The translations under genes and the position numbers were made by a program. The notes under the pieces are model-generated. The model made no database searches and was not told where the DNA came from. It worked only from the letters and a program-made list of their open reading frames with translations. From Leptidea sinapis (Eukaryota > Arthropoda > Insecta > Lepidoptera > Pieridae), in assembly GCF_905404315.1 (NCBI RefSeq), contig NC_066272.1, positions 7,688,001-7,752,000 of the forward strand: a DNA stretch of 64,000 bases, in the 5' to 3' direction. This document shows, piece by piece, positions 1 to 9,778 of this stretch (positions are counted from its first letter, which is position 1; every line of letters starts with the position of its first letter).

Positions 1-1179
1 GTTTAAAAAATATTGGTTTATAGCCTCTGGGTCACATAAGTTGGGGGGAAGAATTTCGTCATGTTTACTCTCAAACATCACGTTTTGTTTAATGTGTTTC
101 CACATAGTTTTAGGGTTATTTATATGAGTGCTTATATATGAATTAAAATATGCCTGTTTTTCTGATATTAATGCGTTCGATACAACTTTCTTAAGATCCT
201 TATAGTACAGCAAATGACCAGGATGTTTACTTAAATGCGCCCTCTTATAAGCCTCGTCACGTCGCTTCATCATTAAACGTATGTTATATGTGACCCAGGG
301 GTAGCTATGTTCCTTAATTCTAGCTATTTTAATTGGTGCAATGGTGTTAAAAACCTGTAACAGATTTGAGGTAATAACGGAAGCAAACTCATTTACACCA
401 GACGGCACGTCCTCATTCCAGTTAATAGATGACATGCAGCTATGCAACTGAGCTGGATCTATATCTTTGATGGGTCTATACTTAATAAGTTTAATTTTAC
501 GTTTAGGTTTGGGCACATCAAGTTCGCACGCAACAAATGCATGAGAACTGAGAGAAGGAATGTGATCGACCCAAACCTGTGACACATTTGCATCTGTACA
601 GATAAGATCTAATAGGGTATCACTGTGGGTAGTGAAGTGAGTGGGCTCAGTAACATACTGTTGAAGAGAAAAGCTGGCCAAGAGGTCACGCAGAGCCAGA
701 AGTTTTGCCTCATTTACTTTTAGAAAATCAATATTAAAATCGCCGAGTAGAACAATGTAGTCATGCTGTGATAGAGTTGAGATGGTATCACATAGGGCAT
801 TTATAAATGTATATGCACACAACCAGGGTGGGCGATAAGCTGTACCGATGGCTATTTTCCTGGAGTTAACGCGAACGCTTATCCACATTTGCTCAACTGA
901 AGCTACAATAGGATGCTTGATAACATGTGCCTTAATTTCCCGGCGAATATAAAATCCAACTCCACCACCCCGACTGCGAACCTCTGAAGGACGAGGAATG
1001 TGACGAAGGCGATATCCAGATATACGTGGAGCTCGCATTTCCTCTCCTATTCCTAACCAAGTCTCATTAACAGCCAATACGTCTAAATCATTACGTAGTA
1101 ACCCAGCCACAAAGTCTTCATGTCCTGTACTCAGTGAACAAGGATTGATTAGACCAACCTTCATTCTCTTAGGACCCAT
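1..1179 (-). CDS. LINE ORF2, endonuclease domain (partial, open at left edge)
   Basis: An uninterrupted frame of 393 codons starts at the ATG at 1177-1179 and is still open at base 1. It encodes an exonuclease/endonuclease/phosphatase-type domain that nicks target DNA for target-primed reverse transcription. Visible motifs are NETWLG (catalytic Glu region), RGGGVGFYIR, YRPPW and LLGDFNID (Asn/Asp). The last motif reads LSSHAFV, where the usual SDH has Ser in place of Asp, so nicking activity may be impaired or this may be a family variant. After about residue 290 the chain becomes the basic linker to the RT, which is beyond the window. It is the best-preserved frame of this LINE. ORF1 lies 690 bp upstream on the same strand. 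Confidence 0.85.
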   Translation of the reverse strand, partial: MGPKRMKVGLINPCSLSTGHEDFVAGLLRNDLDVLAVNETWLGIGEEMRAPRISGYRLRHIPRPSEVRSRGGGVGFYIRREIKAHVIKHPIVASVEQMWISVRVNSRKIAIGTAYRPPWLCAYTFINALCDTISTLSQHDYIVLLGDFNIDFLKVNEAKLLALRDLLASFSLQQYVTEPTHFTTHSDTLLDLICTDANVSQVWVDHIPSLSSHAFVACELDVPKPKRKIKLIKYRPIKDIDPAQLHSCMSSINWNEDVPSGVNEFASVITSNLLQVFNTIAPIKIARIKEHSYPWVTYNIRLMMKRRDEAYKRAHLSKHPGHLLYYKDLKKVVSNALISEKQAYFNSYISTHINNPKTMWKHIKQNVMFESKHDEILPPNLCDPEAINQYFLN

Positions 1180-1869
1180 TTATATAATGAAAATATATAC
1201 CCATTGCAATACATATATGACCGAAACGATGTAATGCTACAAAATGGCAATAAAAAATAAAAATAAAATAATCACAATACATACCTATATAAGAGACAAG
1301 ACGTGTAACATATATGATAGGCAAATGACTATTTCCCTTTTGTGTTAGTTTATACGACTTAATAATTAACTCAATTTGATTAATTAATAAACTAAATAAA
1401 TTTAATTTAAACGAATGAATATTTCTTTTGCGGAGCGCGCTGCTGTCATAGTTCGAAATGATTTCATTTTCATTTCGTAAACATAACATACGAAGTTCTA
1501 TAAAAGAAACGAGGACTACTACTACATTATATTTACTCATTAATAACCAAAACCAATTATAGTTAATGCAATAATAAATGAAGAAAATTAACTCAAATAC
1601 AGAACATAGTTTTAAAATAAAATACAATATAAAATAGTAAATGCTACAATTAATGAATCTCAAAATTTGTGCGTTTTTAATATGAAATACGAATAAAGAT
1701 AACAAAAAAATGTATTTATTTTTCAATATATAAACAGCGTATTTATAGATTAGAGTGCTATAATATGTGTAATGTATACAAGTTTTTAAATGTATATATA
1801 CTAATGTAAAACCATACAAAAACGTTTTTAAAAATAATTTATGACACAGTATGAAAACCAATAAATTTT
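1180..1869 (-). other. AT-rich spacer between LINE ORF1 and ORF2
   Basis: This 690-bp stretch is much richer in A and T than the ORFs on both sides and shows no protein similarity I recognise. It carries a 230-codon minus-strand frame (1169-1861) of mostly Leu, Ile, Tyr, Phe and Lys codons, which I take as a product of base composition. Such a long gap is unusual between ORFs of a LINE, so it may be a small AT-rich insertion, but I see no terminal repeats or target duplication. Confidence 0.5.
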
Positions 1870-2823
1870 TCAGACAAAATCCTTTTTTAAGTCCTGTTCC
1901 GAACGGATTTGGTAGGATTTGGAAGTACTATTTCTTCTAGCAAAAATTCGTCCGCCTTTAGTCCAGACGAAACGCCAGTTTTTATTACGGCCAAGCTGCT
2001 CACGAGCAAGATGGAATTGTTTCCGGTTTTCGTACGTTAGATGTTCGTTGATATAGAAACGTCGCGCCTGGTCACCTATTGCAGTCCCGCTAGTGTCAGC
2101 TCCCCTCCTAACCCGCGCAGCATGAAGCAATTCGTCACGTAAGTGTCGTCGAGTCAGGCAGACCACAAGCGGACGAGACCGTGCAGTCCCCCCCTCTTCC
2201 ACCGGACGCTTTGGACCGCGCCGCGCCGTATGAACAATATCGCGATCGTTAATGACCAGGCCGACCTTTTGAGCCAGGGTAATTGCTATGTGCGTCAAAT
2301 TTTCATTGCCGGTCTCAGGTATTCCTGTAATCTCCACGTCATTCAATAACTTTTCCTGCTCGGAATCATTCAATTTCTTTTTTAATTCATTTTAAGTACA
2401 AGTAAGCTCTTGATTTTGCACACTATAATCATCTACCTGTACTGCTGCGCAATTCAACTCTAGCTGAGAAAGTCGCGTCTCGATACTATCGAGTCTCGAA
2501 CTGAACTCGTTGACTAGTAACGATATTCGACTCATGTCCTGTCTGAAGCCGGTCAGCTCGGTGCAAAGTAATTTAATTTCCTGGACAAGCGAGGACGACT
2601 CTTTCTGCTCCGAATCCAGGTACAGGTCTTCGTCTCTGACGCGATCTTTCTGTACCGGTCTGCAGGGCTTGGGTTTACATGTAGTGCACATCCATTGCTT
2701 ATTCGTTTTCGCATCAGGGCTTAACTTAAGGCATTGCTTGTGAAACGTTTCGCTACATTTGTTGCATTTAGCGCCATCTGTATTAGCGAAGAATTTTCCA
2801 CACGTGTTGCATTTGTTGGTCAT
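1870..2823 (-). pseudogene. LINE ORF1: PHD finger + L1-ORF1-like RNA-binding protein, one nonsense codon
   Basis: The frame starts at the ATG at 2821-2823 and spans 318 codons to 1870, broken once by an in-phase TAA at 2392-2394. Residues about 5-50 form a PHD-type C4HC3 zinc finger (CNTCGKFF, CNKCSETFHKQC, then WMCTTCK). Residues about 85-160 are a heptad-rich coiled coil that contains the stop. The rest resembles the RRM and C-terminal domains of L1 ORF1p (VEITGIPE, YINEHLTYENRKQF, WRFVWTKGGRIFARR), which bind element RNA and act as chaperone. Since both halves are otherwise intact and in phase, the TAA looks like a recent point mutation. Confidence 0.8.
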
Positions 2824-3318
2824 TGTGATGTGGTCAACGATTACCCGTGTCGATTTCGTATCAGTTAGATATTTCAGGTGTCACTAGATGGCACTTTAAA
2901 GCAAACTCCACTGAATTTATTATATTTTTTAATAATATTATGAAGTAATTGTCCTTATTTAGTGAAATTGGCCTGATAAAGTGTTCAAAATCAAATAAAA
3001 ATAATTAATGTAATTAAAATAAAATAAAGTACGGAACAAAATTCGTAAACAGTTAGTTAGCGTTTTAACTTTCAAACCTTGAAGGTAGTTCCATCAGCTG
3101 ATCGATTGCCGGATTCTTTAATCACTTTTTTTACACACAAACAAACACTATTTTAAATGGATAACATTTACAGTTGTAATTATAATATAAATTTACACTT
3201 TATACTAGTCCTTTTTATATTTAGTTACTTTAAATAATTCAAATTTCAAAGACAAGACAATAGCAACGTTACTGCTTGACAGCCGACACGGAAAAAAAAG
3301 CTCATTAGAGCTGAGGTC
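2824..3318 (-). other. Probable 5' leader of the CR1-like LINE
   Basis: This is 495 bp of AT-rich sequence without a reading frame, between the ORF1 start and the first recognisable TRAS-like codon. It is assigned to the LINE by position only. I see no repeat or RNA gene in it. Confidence 0.45.
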
Positions 3319-3319
3319 A

Positions 3320-4366
3320 TTCGACAGCGCCTGGTGGCCAGCTATTAAACACCAGCTGGCCGCCAGGAAGTGCCCGGGGAACCTATACTCCACCGTATGC
3401 AGCTACCTCAACGACCGGGAGGTCATTATTCGATACGCGGGCGCCGAATGCGTAAGGCCCATGACCAAAGGGTGCGTTCAGGGATCGATTGGGGGGCCCA
3501 TATTCTGGAACCTCCTGATTGATCCGTTGCTGGGCGCCCTCGAGGAAGAGGGCCTGCGCGTGCAAGCCTTCGCCGACGACGTAGTGCTCGTCTTCTCGGG
3601 CTCCTCTCCGGAGACTATCGCGCGGACCGCTAACTCCGTCCTCCGGCGGGTCTACGACTGGGGCTTGGACAACAAGCTGCGATTTGCTCCACACAAAACC
3701 AACGCCATGGTGATCACTAAAAAACTGACACCAATTCAGATCACCATGGGCGGCGAAAGCATAAAGATGGTCACTGAAACCAAGATCCTGGGTCTTATAA
3801 TTGACCACAGGTTGTCTTTTAAGCCGCACGTCATTGACGTTTGCCGAAAGGCAACGGCCATCTATGGCCAATTGTCAAGGGCGGCTAAGACAACCTGGGG
3901 TCTGAACCCAGAGGTGGTCAGGACCATCTACATCGCCGCTGTGGAGCCAATCGTACTATACGCTTCAAGCGTCTGGGTCCCAGCCGTAGATCAAGTCGGA
4001 GTGCGGAAGTTGCTGGACGCAGTTCAGCGCGGGTTCGCGCGGAAGATCAGCCGGGCCTACAAAACCGCCAGTTTGAGTGCGACGCTGATCCTGTCAGGTA
4101 TCTTGCCACTCGACCTGAGAATCCGAGAGGCAGCAGAACTGTACCGCTATAAAAGGGGCGAGGACATTGATGGTATGGCAGACAGGAAGGCTGAACAGCG
4201 GGTTAGCTTCCTGGATGCTCCCCATCCAGCCCTCGCTCCTGAGGTAGAATTCTGTTGCCTCGAGGAGACACAGGCCGAAACCGGCGTGGTAGAAGTGCAG
4301 GATGACCAAGGAGAAGGAGAGGGTTATCTGCAGGTCTACACCGACGGCAGCAAGATACAATATTAA
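3320..4366 (+). pseudogene. TRAS-like ORF2 fragment: RT palm/thumb and start of RNase H
   Basis: The frame is open from the codon for F in FDSAWW (3320) to the stop at 4366. It carries RT motif A (FDSAWW), motif B (GCVQGSIGGPIFWNLL) and the catalytic FADD box (QAFADDVVLVF), followed by the thumb (LGLIIDHRLSFKPHV) and a long RT-to-RNase H linker. It stops four residues into RNase H (YTDGSKI) because the rest of the domain and the C-terminal zinc knuckle are deleted. Endonuclease and RT fingers are missing on the 5' side. The RT type is R1 clade. The encoded fragment cannot act alone. Confidence 0.85.
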
Positions 4367-4915
4367 TATTAAGCAGCTTAAATTATAATTATATTAGTTT
4401 TGTGTTTTTTTTTTCTTATATTTAGTATTGAATAGGCTGTATAATGTAAATAATGTATACATTATACAAAAGCCACAATATAGTGTTAGGTCAAATTTAT
4501 GTAATTTTATTATTAGAAGTAGCATTAATTTTATAAAACGGTTCCCTATGCATAAGCATAGGGGCTGTTATACAACCTTAGCCTTTAAGTAGACGTGCCT
4601 AGAATAAGATAGTATTAAGTAATTAAAACTGTAAATATTTCTGATAATAGCAGATATGTATTAGATTCATAAGTGATAATGAAGGAATATGTTGAGTAGG
4701 TAAACTTGTAGCTGTAAGATCATATGTTTAGTAAATAAGGAAAATTTAAAAAAAATAATATTGTTAGTTTGTAAGCGATAAAATAAATAAAAACGTAATA
4801 AATTAGTAACCCACACACAACCCCTACCGATCAATGGGAGGGAGAAAGTAGAGTCTTAGTATTTCCTCGGCCCTGGAGCGAAAGCTGCCAGGGAGGTAGG
4901 CCTACTAGGAAAAAA
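4367..4915 (+). other. 3' UTR of TRAS-like copy
   Basis: AT-rich 3' UTR with a GC-rich terminal part. The block 4543-4600 (ggttccctatgc) and the end 4867-4912 (cctcggccctggagcg, then ccagggaggtagg) recur almost unchanged at 37952-38010 and 38270-38315. CCCTGG and CCAGGG can pair as a small stem close to the poly(A), a plausible recognition structure for the RT. Confidence 0.75.
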
Positions 4916-4928
4916 AAAAAAAAACAAA

Positions 4929-4956
4929 ACCTAACCTAACCTAACCTAACCTAACC
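4929..4956 (+). repeat. Telomeric (CCTAA)n array 1
   Basis: About five units of CCTAA follow the poly(A) tail of the upstream TRAS-like copy and end exactly where the next truncated TRAS-like copy begins with AGGCAGC. Confidence 0.9.
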
Positions 4957-5552
4957 AGGCAGCAAAATAGCAGACAAAGTCGGAGCAGCACTGTCCGAAT
5001 GGAGTGACGACAATGAAATCAAAAGTAAAAAAAAAAAAATAATTAAGCTGTCATCCTACTGCACAGTATATCAGGCCGAGCTTTTTGCCATACGCGAAGC
5101 TATGAGAGAAATAGAGAGGAACCCGGGAAGCACCTTCGGCATATACAGTGACTCAAGATCAGCACTTGAGACTATCACCAGTCACCACACTACCCATCCT
5201 CTAGCCATAGAAATAAAGAAATACATAAACACTTTGCAAAAACACAACAAATCAGTTTCCTTTTGCTGGGTCAAAGCTCATGCAGGGCTACTGGAAAATG
5301 AGCGTGCTGACCAGCTAGCAAAAGAGGCAACTAATTCAAAAAAGAAACCTGAATACGACCTCTGCCCAGTTTCATTTGTTAGGCGACAAATCCGATTAGA
5401 GTCGCTTGAAAAATGGAACTGGAGATATAAAAACAGTGACACTGCAGGCACGACGAGAATGTTCTTCCCGGACGCAATAATTGCATATAAAGTTATTAGA
5501 AAAATAGAGACGACTGGAGTTTTAACCCAGACACTAACGGGTCACGGTGGGC
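4957..5552 (+). pseudogene. TRAS-like RNase H fragment, 5'-truncated, fused to SART-like DNA
   Basis: The fragment starts at the CCTAA array in the first codons of RNase H (GSKIADKVGAALSEW) and runs through the acidic residues and the HAGLLENERADQLAKEA block, which match RNase H. It breaks at the conserved TGHGG motif, where minus-strand SART-like sequence begins. The reading frame from 5102 therefore ends in about 25 foreign residues and stops at 5623. It lacks the CCHC tail and the 3' UTR. It is almost the same as 9779-10380, differing by eye at a handful of positions, and has the same truncation point. Confidence 0.85.
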
Positions 5553-7137
5553 GACTTAGGCGTGAGGCCACTATCCATTCCAGCAGCTTCCCAACCTCAT
5601 CCAGCAGGACTATAGGTCGGTAAGCCGCTGGAGAATCAATTGGCCTACCCTCCTTTTTGATGAGGCATAGGCGTCCCTCCTTCCATACTTCCGGGAACCG
5701 CCCGACATTAAGACATTTGTCGAACAGTCCCCGGAGTTCCCCCTCGACATGTGGGAAGGCCAGGGCCAAGACACGGCCGTGGATACCGTCCGGGCCCGGA
5801 ACCTTCTTACTTGTCTTGAGGCGATCAAGGCAGAGGCCCAGTTCCACATCTGTCACGCCCTGGACCTCCCGTGTCGCCTCTTCCACAATCTCCCACTCCC
5901 GCATCCTGGGCGGGATCAGGTCCACTGCGGTGGGGAAGAGCCCCGCGACCACTTCCTCTACAAGCGCTGGCTCCAAGACCTCGGTGAGCGGAGCCCCCCC
6001 ACCCTTCAGCTTGTTTCGAGCTGAATGGTAAGGGCGCCCCCACGGGTCCCTCTCCAGGCCATCGAGAAGGTCCTCCTTCTCTTTAACCTGTCTGATCGCA
6101 GACTGGAGAGCCCTCTTTCGGTCATAATATACCGTTCGAAGGCCCTCCATTATTTCAGGCGTGTCGCCTCTCCGACGCCGACTACGCAGATAGGCCCTAC
6201 GGGCCCCTATGCTTTCGGTGCGTAGGACGGCTAGCTCCTGTGACCACCAGAAAACAGCCGTCCTGCGCGGAGCCCTCTTCCAACGTGGCATCGAAGAGTC
6301 CGAGAGGGACTTCATCGCCCTCTTAAAGTCAAGAGCCAGCGCTTCCACGTCGTCCGTCATAGCTGGGCCTCCGGGCCTCAGCCACGATATTATGATCGCC
6401 ACCTCCTCGGCCAATTCCCGATCAAGGTGACTAATCACCCATCTCGGGAAGGCCGAGTTCACCCCCTCCAGTGGGATCCCAGGAGCCGGGCAGCAGCTAG
6501 ATGTGAGGACCCCCAGTCGGATGTACCTATGGTCCGACAGAGTCTCCACATCCTCCACCACCCGCCAGCCAGTGACCCTGCACGACGCCTTAGGGGAGGC
6601 GAGGGTAATGTCAACTATCGATGCCCCCTGAGGCCTCACGCACGTCGCTACTCCCCCGGTGTTAAGAACGACGAGACCCAGCTCAGCCGCCCATGCCACC
6701 AAGGGAGCACCCCGCACTCCGGTCATGGTGTCGCCCCAACTGCGTGAGCGACAGTTGAAGTCCCCCATGACCAATATGAGGCGGGACCTGGCCCTCCTGA
6801 TGGCCGGCCCAAGGCAGCCCAGGAAGCCCTCAAACTCCCACAGAGGTCTGTTAGGGGAAAAATATACCCCCACCACTGTTAGAGGGCCCTAGTCTGCTAC
6901 GACAAAGCCATCCCCCCTTTCCCGAGCTATCAGGGGCGGACCCCCTGACCGTGCAACAATTGCGACCAAGCCAGGAGAGTCCGCCGCCCAATTACTTCTC
7001 TCGGGAGGACTATATGGCTCCGCCGCTACCGCCACATCCACACCCCACTCGGCCATTGACTGCAGGAATAAGTCCTATGCCCCAGCCGAGTGATTGAGGT
7101 TCCCCTGAAGGAGCTCGAACAGTGCCGTACCGGCCAT
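5551..7137 (-). pseudogene. SART-like ORF2: endonuclease plus RT fingers, two nonsense codons, 3' part missing
   Basis: Read from the ATG at 7135-7137, one phase continues to 5542 with TAG at codon 21 and TAG at codon 83 (6889-6891). Copy A has CAG (Gln) and TGG (Trp) at these places, so both are point mutations. Endonuclease motifs are NLNHSAG, VAAEPYSPP, VMGDFNCRSRSWGD and TLSDHRYI. RT begins with KVPGPDGIHGRVL and AYRPIVLLDEVGKLLEW and ends at 5551, before the catalytic YADD box. The type is R1 clade. In a working element this protein nicks telomeric repeats and copies element RNA into them. Confidence 0.85.
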
Positions 7138-7442
7138 TATGACGACATTTGTTCAAGCTCCCCCTGAGAAGCAACCGTACCCTCCAGACTGGTGGGCGCG
7201 CTCGGTGCGCTCGGTTCCATGGACATAGCGGGGGGCCGGCACCCCCGTTCTCGGTGTGTTCCCTTTAATTGCACCTCCGCCCCCCCATGCGGTGTCCTGC
7301 GGGTGCTCCGGCATCGGCACAGACGTCGCACCTTGGCTCCTCGGTGCAACTTTGTGCAAGGTGCCCTGCCTTACCACAGCGGCAACATAGGCCGCTGCGG
7401 TCCTTTGCAGTGCACGTTGCACTGCCATGTCCGATGCCGTAA
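7138..7442 (-). pseudogene. SART-like ORF1 C-terminus with zinc-knuckle remnants
   Basis: This part overlaps or abuts the ORF2 start and matches the ORF1 end of copy A. Its frames encode pieces of the CCHC knuckles and the Pro/Ser-rich tail (MSMEPSAPSAPTSLEG), but they are shifted against one another. The 5' edge is sharp: copies A and B diverge right after gatgccgta at 7442 and 13623. Confidence 0.7.
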
Positions 7443-7805
7443 CCCGGCCGGCGCAGCGAGCGGTCGTTATCAAGACTTTACACGAAGATCGTTCTTTGTG
7501 GAGATTTAAGCTTTATTTTATAATGAACTATACTATTCATTACAAAAACATAAAAGGAAATAAATAAAACAAGTAATTAACAATAATAACAATATTTATT
7601 TTAAAATATACCTATTTTTACACTTTTTTTCGAATGAAAAGTCTGTGTGAAATAAAAAAGAAAGACAATATGAATAATTTATACATGGTCTTATAGCTTG
7701 TTTCAATAGCTTTCAGTGACAGTCACTCAAATCACCCTAGTTATAAGCATTTTATAACTACACGTAAAATAATACACACGGGGAAAATGCCGCGAAATTG
7801 CCGGA
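7443..7805. other. Unassigned AT-rich segment between two SART-like fragments
   Basis: After about 40 GC-rich bases the sequence becomes AT-rich and non-coding and differs from all telomeric elements here. It contains AATAAA on the minus strand (near 7513), so it could be the 3' end of another element or displaced host DNA. I see no terminal repeats. Confidence 0.4.
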
Positions 7806-7816
7806 AGCTTGCCGAT

Positions 7817-9280
7817 CTACAGTGTACAGCGAGATCCGGAGCGCGCCGATCCGGAAAGGCTAGCAACAGCTGCTGCCAGCTCCTCGGTAGTTACTGAGTC
7901 ATCTAGTCCCATAACACGCAAACTAGCGCATTTTGTGGGTCTAGACACCTTCACTCCTACAGGCTCTAAGGACATCCTAAGCTTTACAGCCAGTGCGTCA
8001 GCCTGAGGACCACTGTTGGTACCAGGTATTTCCAACATGCGGGCACCCGTCACTGTTTTTTTACAGCTTATACCCGCAATGCCAAGATCACCTAGATTTA
8101 TCTCAGCCTTGGCCTTTGCAAGGGCAGCGGCATACGTGAAGCCCTTCTCTTCTGCTGCAGTTTGAAGTGTTAATACAACCGCCGCAGAACGAGGAGCGCG
8201 GAGACGTGCTTGTTTCTTGCGTCCTCTTTTCGCTTTATTTTTGGCCTTTCTATTTTTCGTCACAATCTGCCATTGTTCTCCAATTTGGCTGACATCCGTG
8301 GGTCTCTGTTTTCCCGACCCATTTGTTGCGCCTTCCACCTGCTCTCTAGATGGCAGCGCCCGCCTTGCCTTGCTGGAGGGCTTCGGGGCAACAGGATCCT
8401 TTCGACTCTGTCGGCTTGGACTCGTACCCATTACAGACGCACTCACATTGCTAGCGACCTCCTCATAGGAAGGTCCTACAGCTTTTGCCAATCTCCTATT
8501 TGTTGCCAGTGGAGGACGCAGAACACGTCCTTCGATCACCGAGAAGCGGGCTGACAAATTGGACACCTCTTTTAGAAGCAGGCTGAATTGCTCCGATTCA
8601 ATGGAATCTGTCCCCCGGAGCCTTTCCTGTCGTAATTGAGACAGATCGGCTCGCAGCTTTCCTTGCTAGCTCCGGAGTTCCGCCATTTCAGTCACTAGCC
8701 GAGTATTCTCAGCTCGCAGCCGTATCGTTTCCTCCGTAGAAGTGCGACTCTTAAGCACTTCAAAGGCCTCATCAATTGAAGCCACCGCCTCTTTTAGGGC
8801 TTTTTGGAATGTGCCCTTGAGTCCCTTGGACACTCGGGAGACACGTTTTATGGCTAGGATGGCGGAATTAACTCGTTCGCCGAGTTCATTAGCCGTCAGA
8901 CTCTCCATATCCTCTAAATCCACAGAGGAACTGGTTCCCAGCCGCCGCCTTTCAGTGATACGAGTTGTAATATCAGCAACCTCTTTTTCTTGAGCAGCAT
9001 CTCTTTCCGCCTGCTCTGCGGCCTTTTTGCTTGCAGCTAACTCACTCTTCGCCTGTGCCAGGCCAACATATTGACCAGTTGTAAGGGGCCTGCCCCTTCC
9101 ACGTTTGGCAATACTAGAATGGTTGCCGCTACGCGGCCTCTTCCGGCCAGCACTTGTCCTGCTGTCTACACTCATTATGCTGGTCGCAGATTCAGACACT
9201 TCTCCAGACTCCGACTGATGACTCCCCTCTTCCGTCTCATTTATTTTTTTTGTTTTTGTTTTTTTTGTGATTTCTGCCAT
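7817..9280 (-). pseudogene. SART-like ORF1 (gag-like), single in-frame TAG, C-terminus lost
   Basis: From the ATG at 9280 one phase of 488 codons runs to 7817, interrupted only by TAG at 8666-8668. The N-terminus is Lys- and Ser-rich (MAEITKKTKTKK), followed by a nuclear-signal-like RKRPRSG and a long coiled coil (residues about 75-230). A basic, alanine-rich centre (KNKAKRGRKKQARL) leads to the block RAPRSAAVVLTL through RPTKCASLRVMGLDDS that is typical of R1-clade ORF1 just upstream of the CCHC knuckles. The knuckles themselves are missing. In working elements ORF1p binds RNA and directs the particle to telomeres. The TAG is most simply a nonsense mutation. Confidence 0.8.
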
Positions 9281-9757
9281 TGAGTTCCCACGAGTAGTAC
9301 GGAATTAAACGTCAACCCAGGCAGAGCCGAAATACCTGGGCAAGTGTAAATTTGTAACCCAACTAGGGGATCCACAGGTACCCTAGCTGGGAGTGCGCTC
9401 GCGACCCTCTGAGAAGAAGGGCAGAATCCGTCAGCCATTCATTCCATCGCCGCGCACCAGAACTTGAGAATTCGGATATTTTTTTATAGAGGTTTATTCC
9501 TCGCGGTCCGGGCGGCTAAGCCAAGACCCTCGGTCCCAGTGTCAGGTCAGAGACATGACCGTGCCCCGCTACACTTATGGGATTACGATCTCATGACGAG
9601 GGTCGCGCAAGGAATAGTTCCCACGCAACCTGATCGGAGGCAGTGCAAGTGCACACCAAACTCGCCTTAGGGCTCGTAATCACGAGCTTCCTCTTGCTCC
9701 TCTTCAATGCTCTCTGCTCATCCAGAGAGACACAAAGATGAACGCAGTGCAAGCTCC
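9281..9757 (-). other. 5' UTR of SART-like copy C
   Basis: About 475 bp of moderately GC-rich sequence lies between the ORF1 start and the telomeric array. Since its outer edge touches the array, it may hold the internal promoter expected in R1-clade elements, but I cannot identify promoter motifs. Confidence 0.55.
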
Positions 9758-9759
9758 CC

Positions 9760-9778
9760 AACCTAACCTAACCTAACC
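9760..9778 (+). repeat. Telomeric (CCTAA)n array 2
   Basis: Just under four units of CCTAA lie between the 5' end of SART-like copy C and a truncated TRAS-like copy that again starts with AGGCAGC. Confidence 0.88.

Larger units (their letters stand above)
1..3318 (-). mobile_element. CR1-like LINE, 5' half, runs off left edge
   Basis: On the minus strand the order is 5' leader, ORF1 (PHD finger plus L1-ORF1-like domain), an AT-rich spacer and ORF2 (apurinic-type endonuclease). The PHD-bearing ORF1 followed by an endonuclease ORF is the plan of CR1-type LINEs. The reverse transcriptase and the 3' end lie outside the window. The 5' boundary is put near 3318 because a TRAS-like RT frame starts abruptly at 3320, so this LINE probably inserted into, or recombined with, the TRAS-like copy. 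The exact boundary and any target duplication cannot be seen, since the other flank is missing. Confidence 0.75.
3320..4921 (+). mobile_element. TRAS-like telomeric retrotransposon, truncated, with internal deletion
   Basis: The copy begins inside the RT domain, keeps the RT palm, thumb and the first residues of RNase H, and then passes directly into an AT-rich 3' UTR that ends in poly(A) followed by a CCTAA array. The 3' UTR is closely similar to that of the copy at 37298-38325, so both belong to one subfamily. Direct contact of poly(A) with CCTAA on the coding strand is the TRAS pattern known from Bombyx. Confidence 0.85.
5551..7442 (-). mobile_element. SART-like retrotransposon fragment (copy B), truncated at both ends
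   Basis: A GC-rich minus-strand copy carries the end of ORF1, the endonuclease and the RT fingers, and is cut at 5551 by fusion with the TRAS-like fragment and at 7442 by an unrelated AT-rich segment. It is closely similar to 11940-13623 in copy A. It keeps about 210 bp of RT (5612-5818) that copy A has lost. Confidence 0.85.
7806..9757 (-). mobile_element. SART-like retrotransposon, 5' end and most of ORF1 (copy C)
   Basis: This minus-strand element keeps a 5' UTR that abuts telomeric repeats, TTAGG on its coding strand, so the 5' end is probably complete. It stops in ORF1 at about 7806, before the zinc knuckles, and has no ORF2. Its ORF1 differs clearly from copies A and D, so it is a separate subfamily. 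Confidence 0.75.

Noticed and set aside
1169..1861. A 230-codon minus-strand frame
   Set aside because: Its residues are mainly Leu, Ile, Tyr, Phe and Lys, as AT-rich DNA would give, it has no known domain, and it fills the spacer between two LINE ORFs.
3383..3871. A 162-codon minus-strand frame
   Set aside because: It is antisense to the conserved RT palm on the plus strand.
5657..7509. Several plus-strand frames of 70-125 codons, also at 12205-14365 and 16391-17661
   Set aside because: They lie opposite GC-rich SART-like coding sequence. Long antisense frames are expected there, and the minus strand has the conserved motifs.
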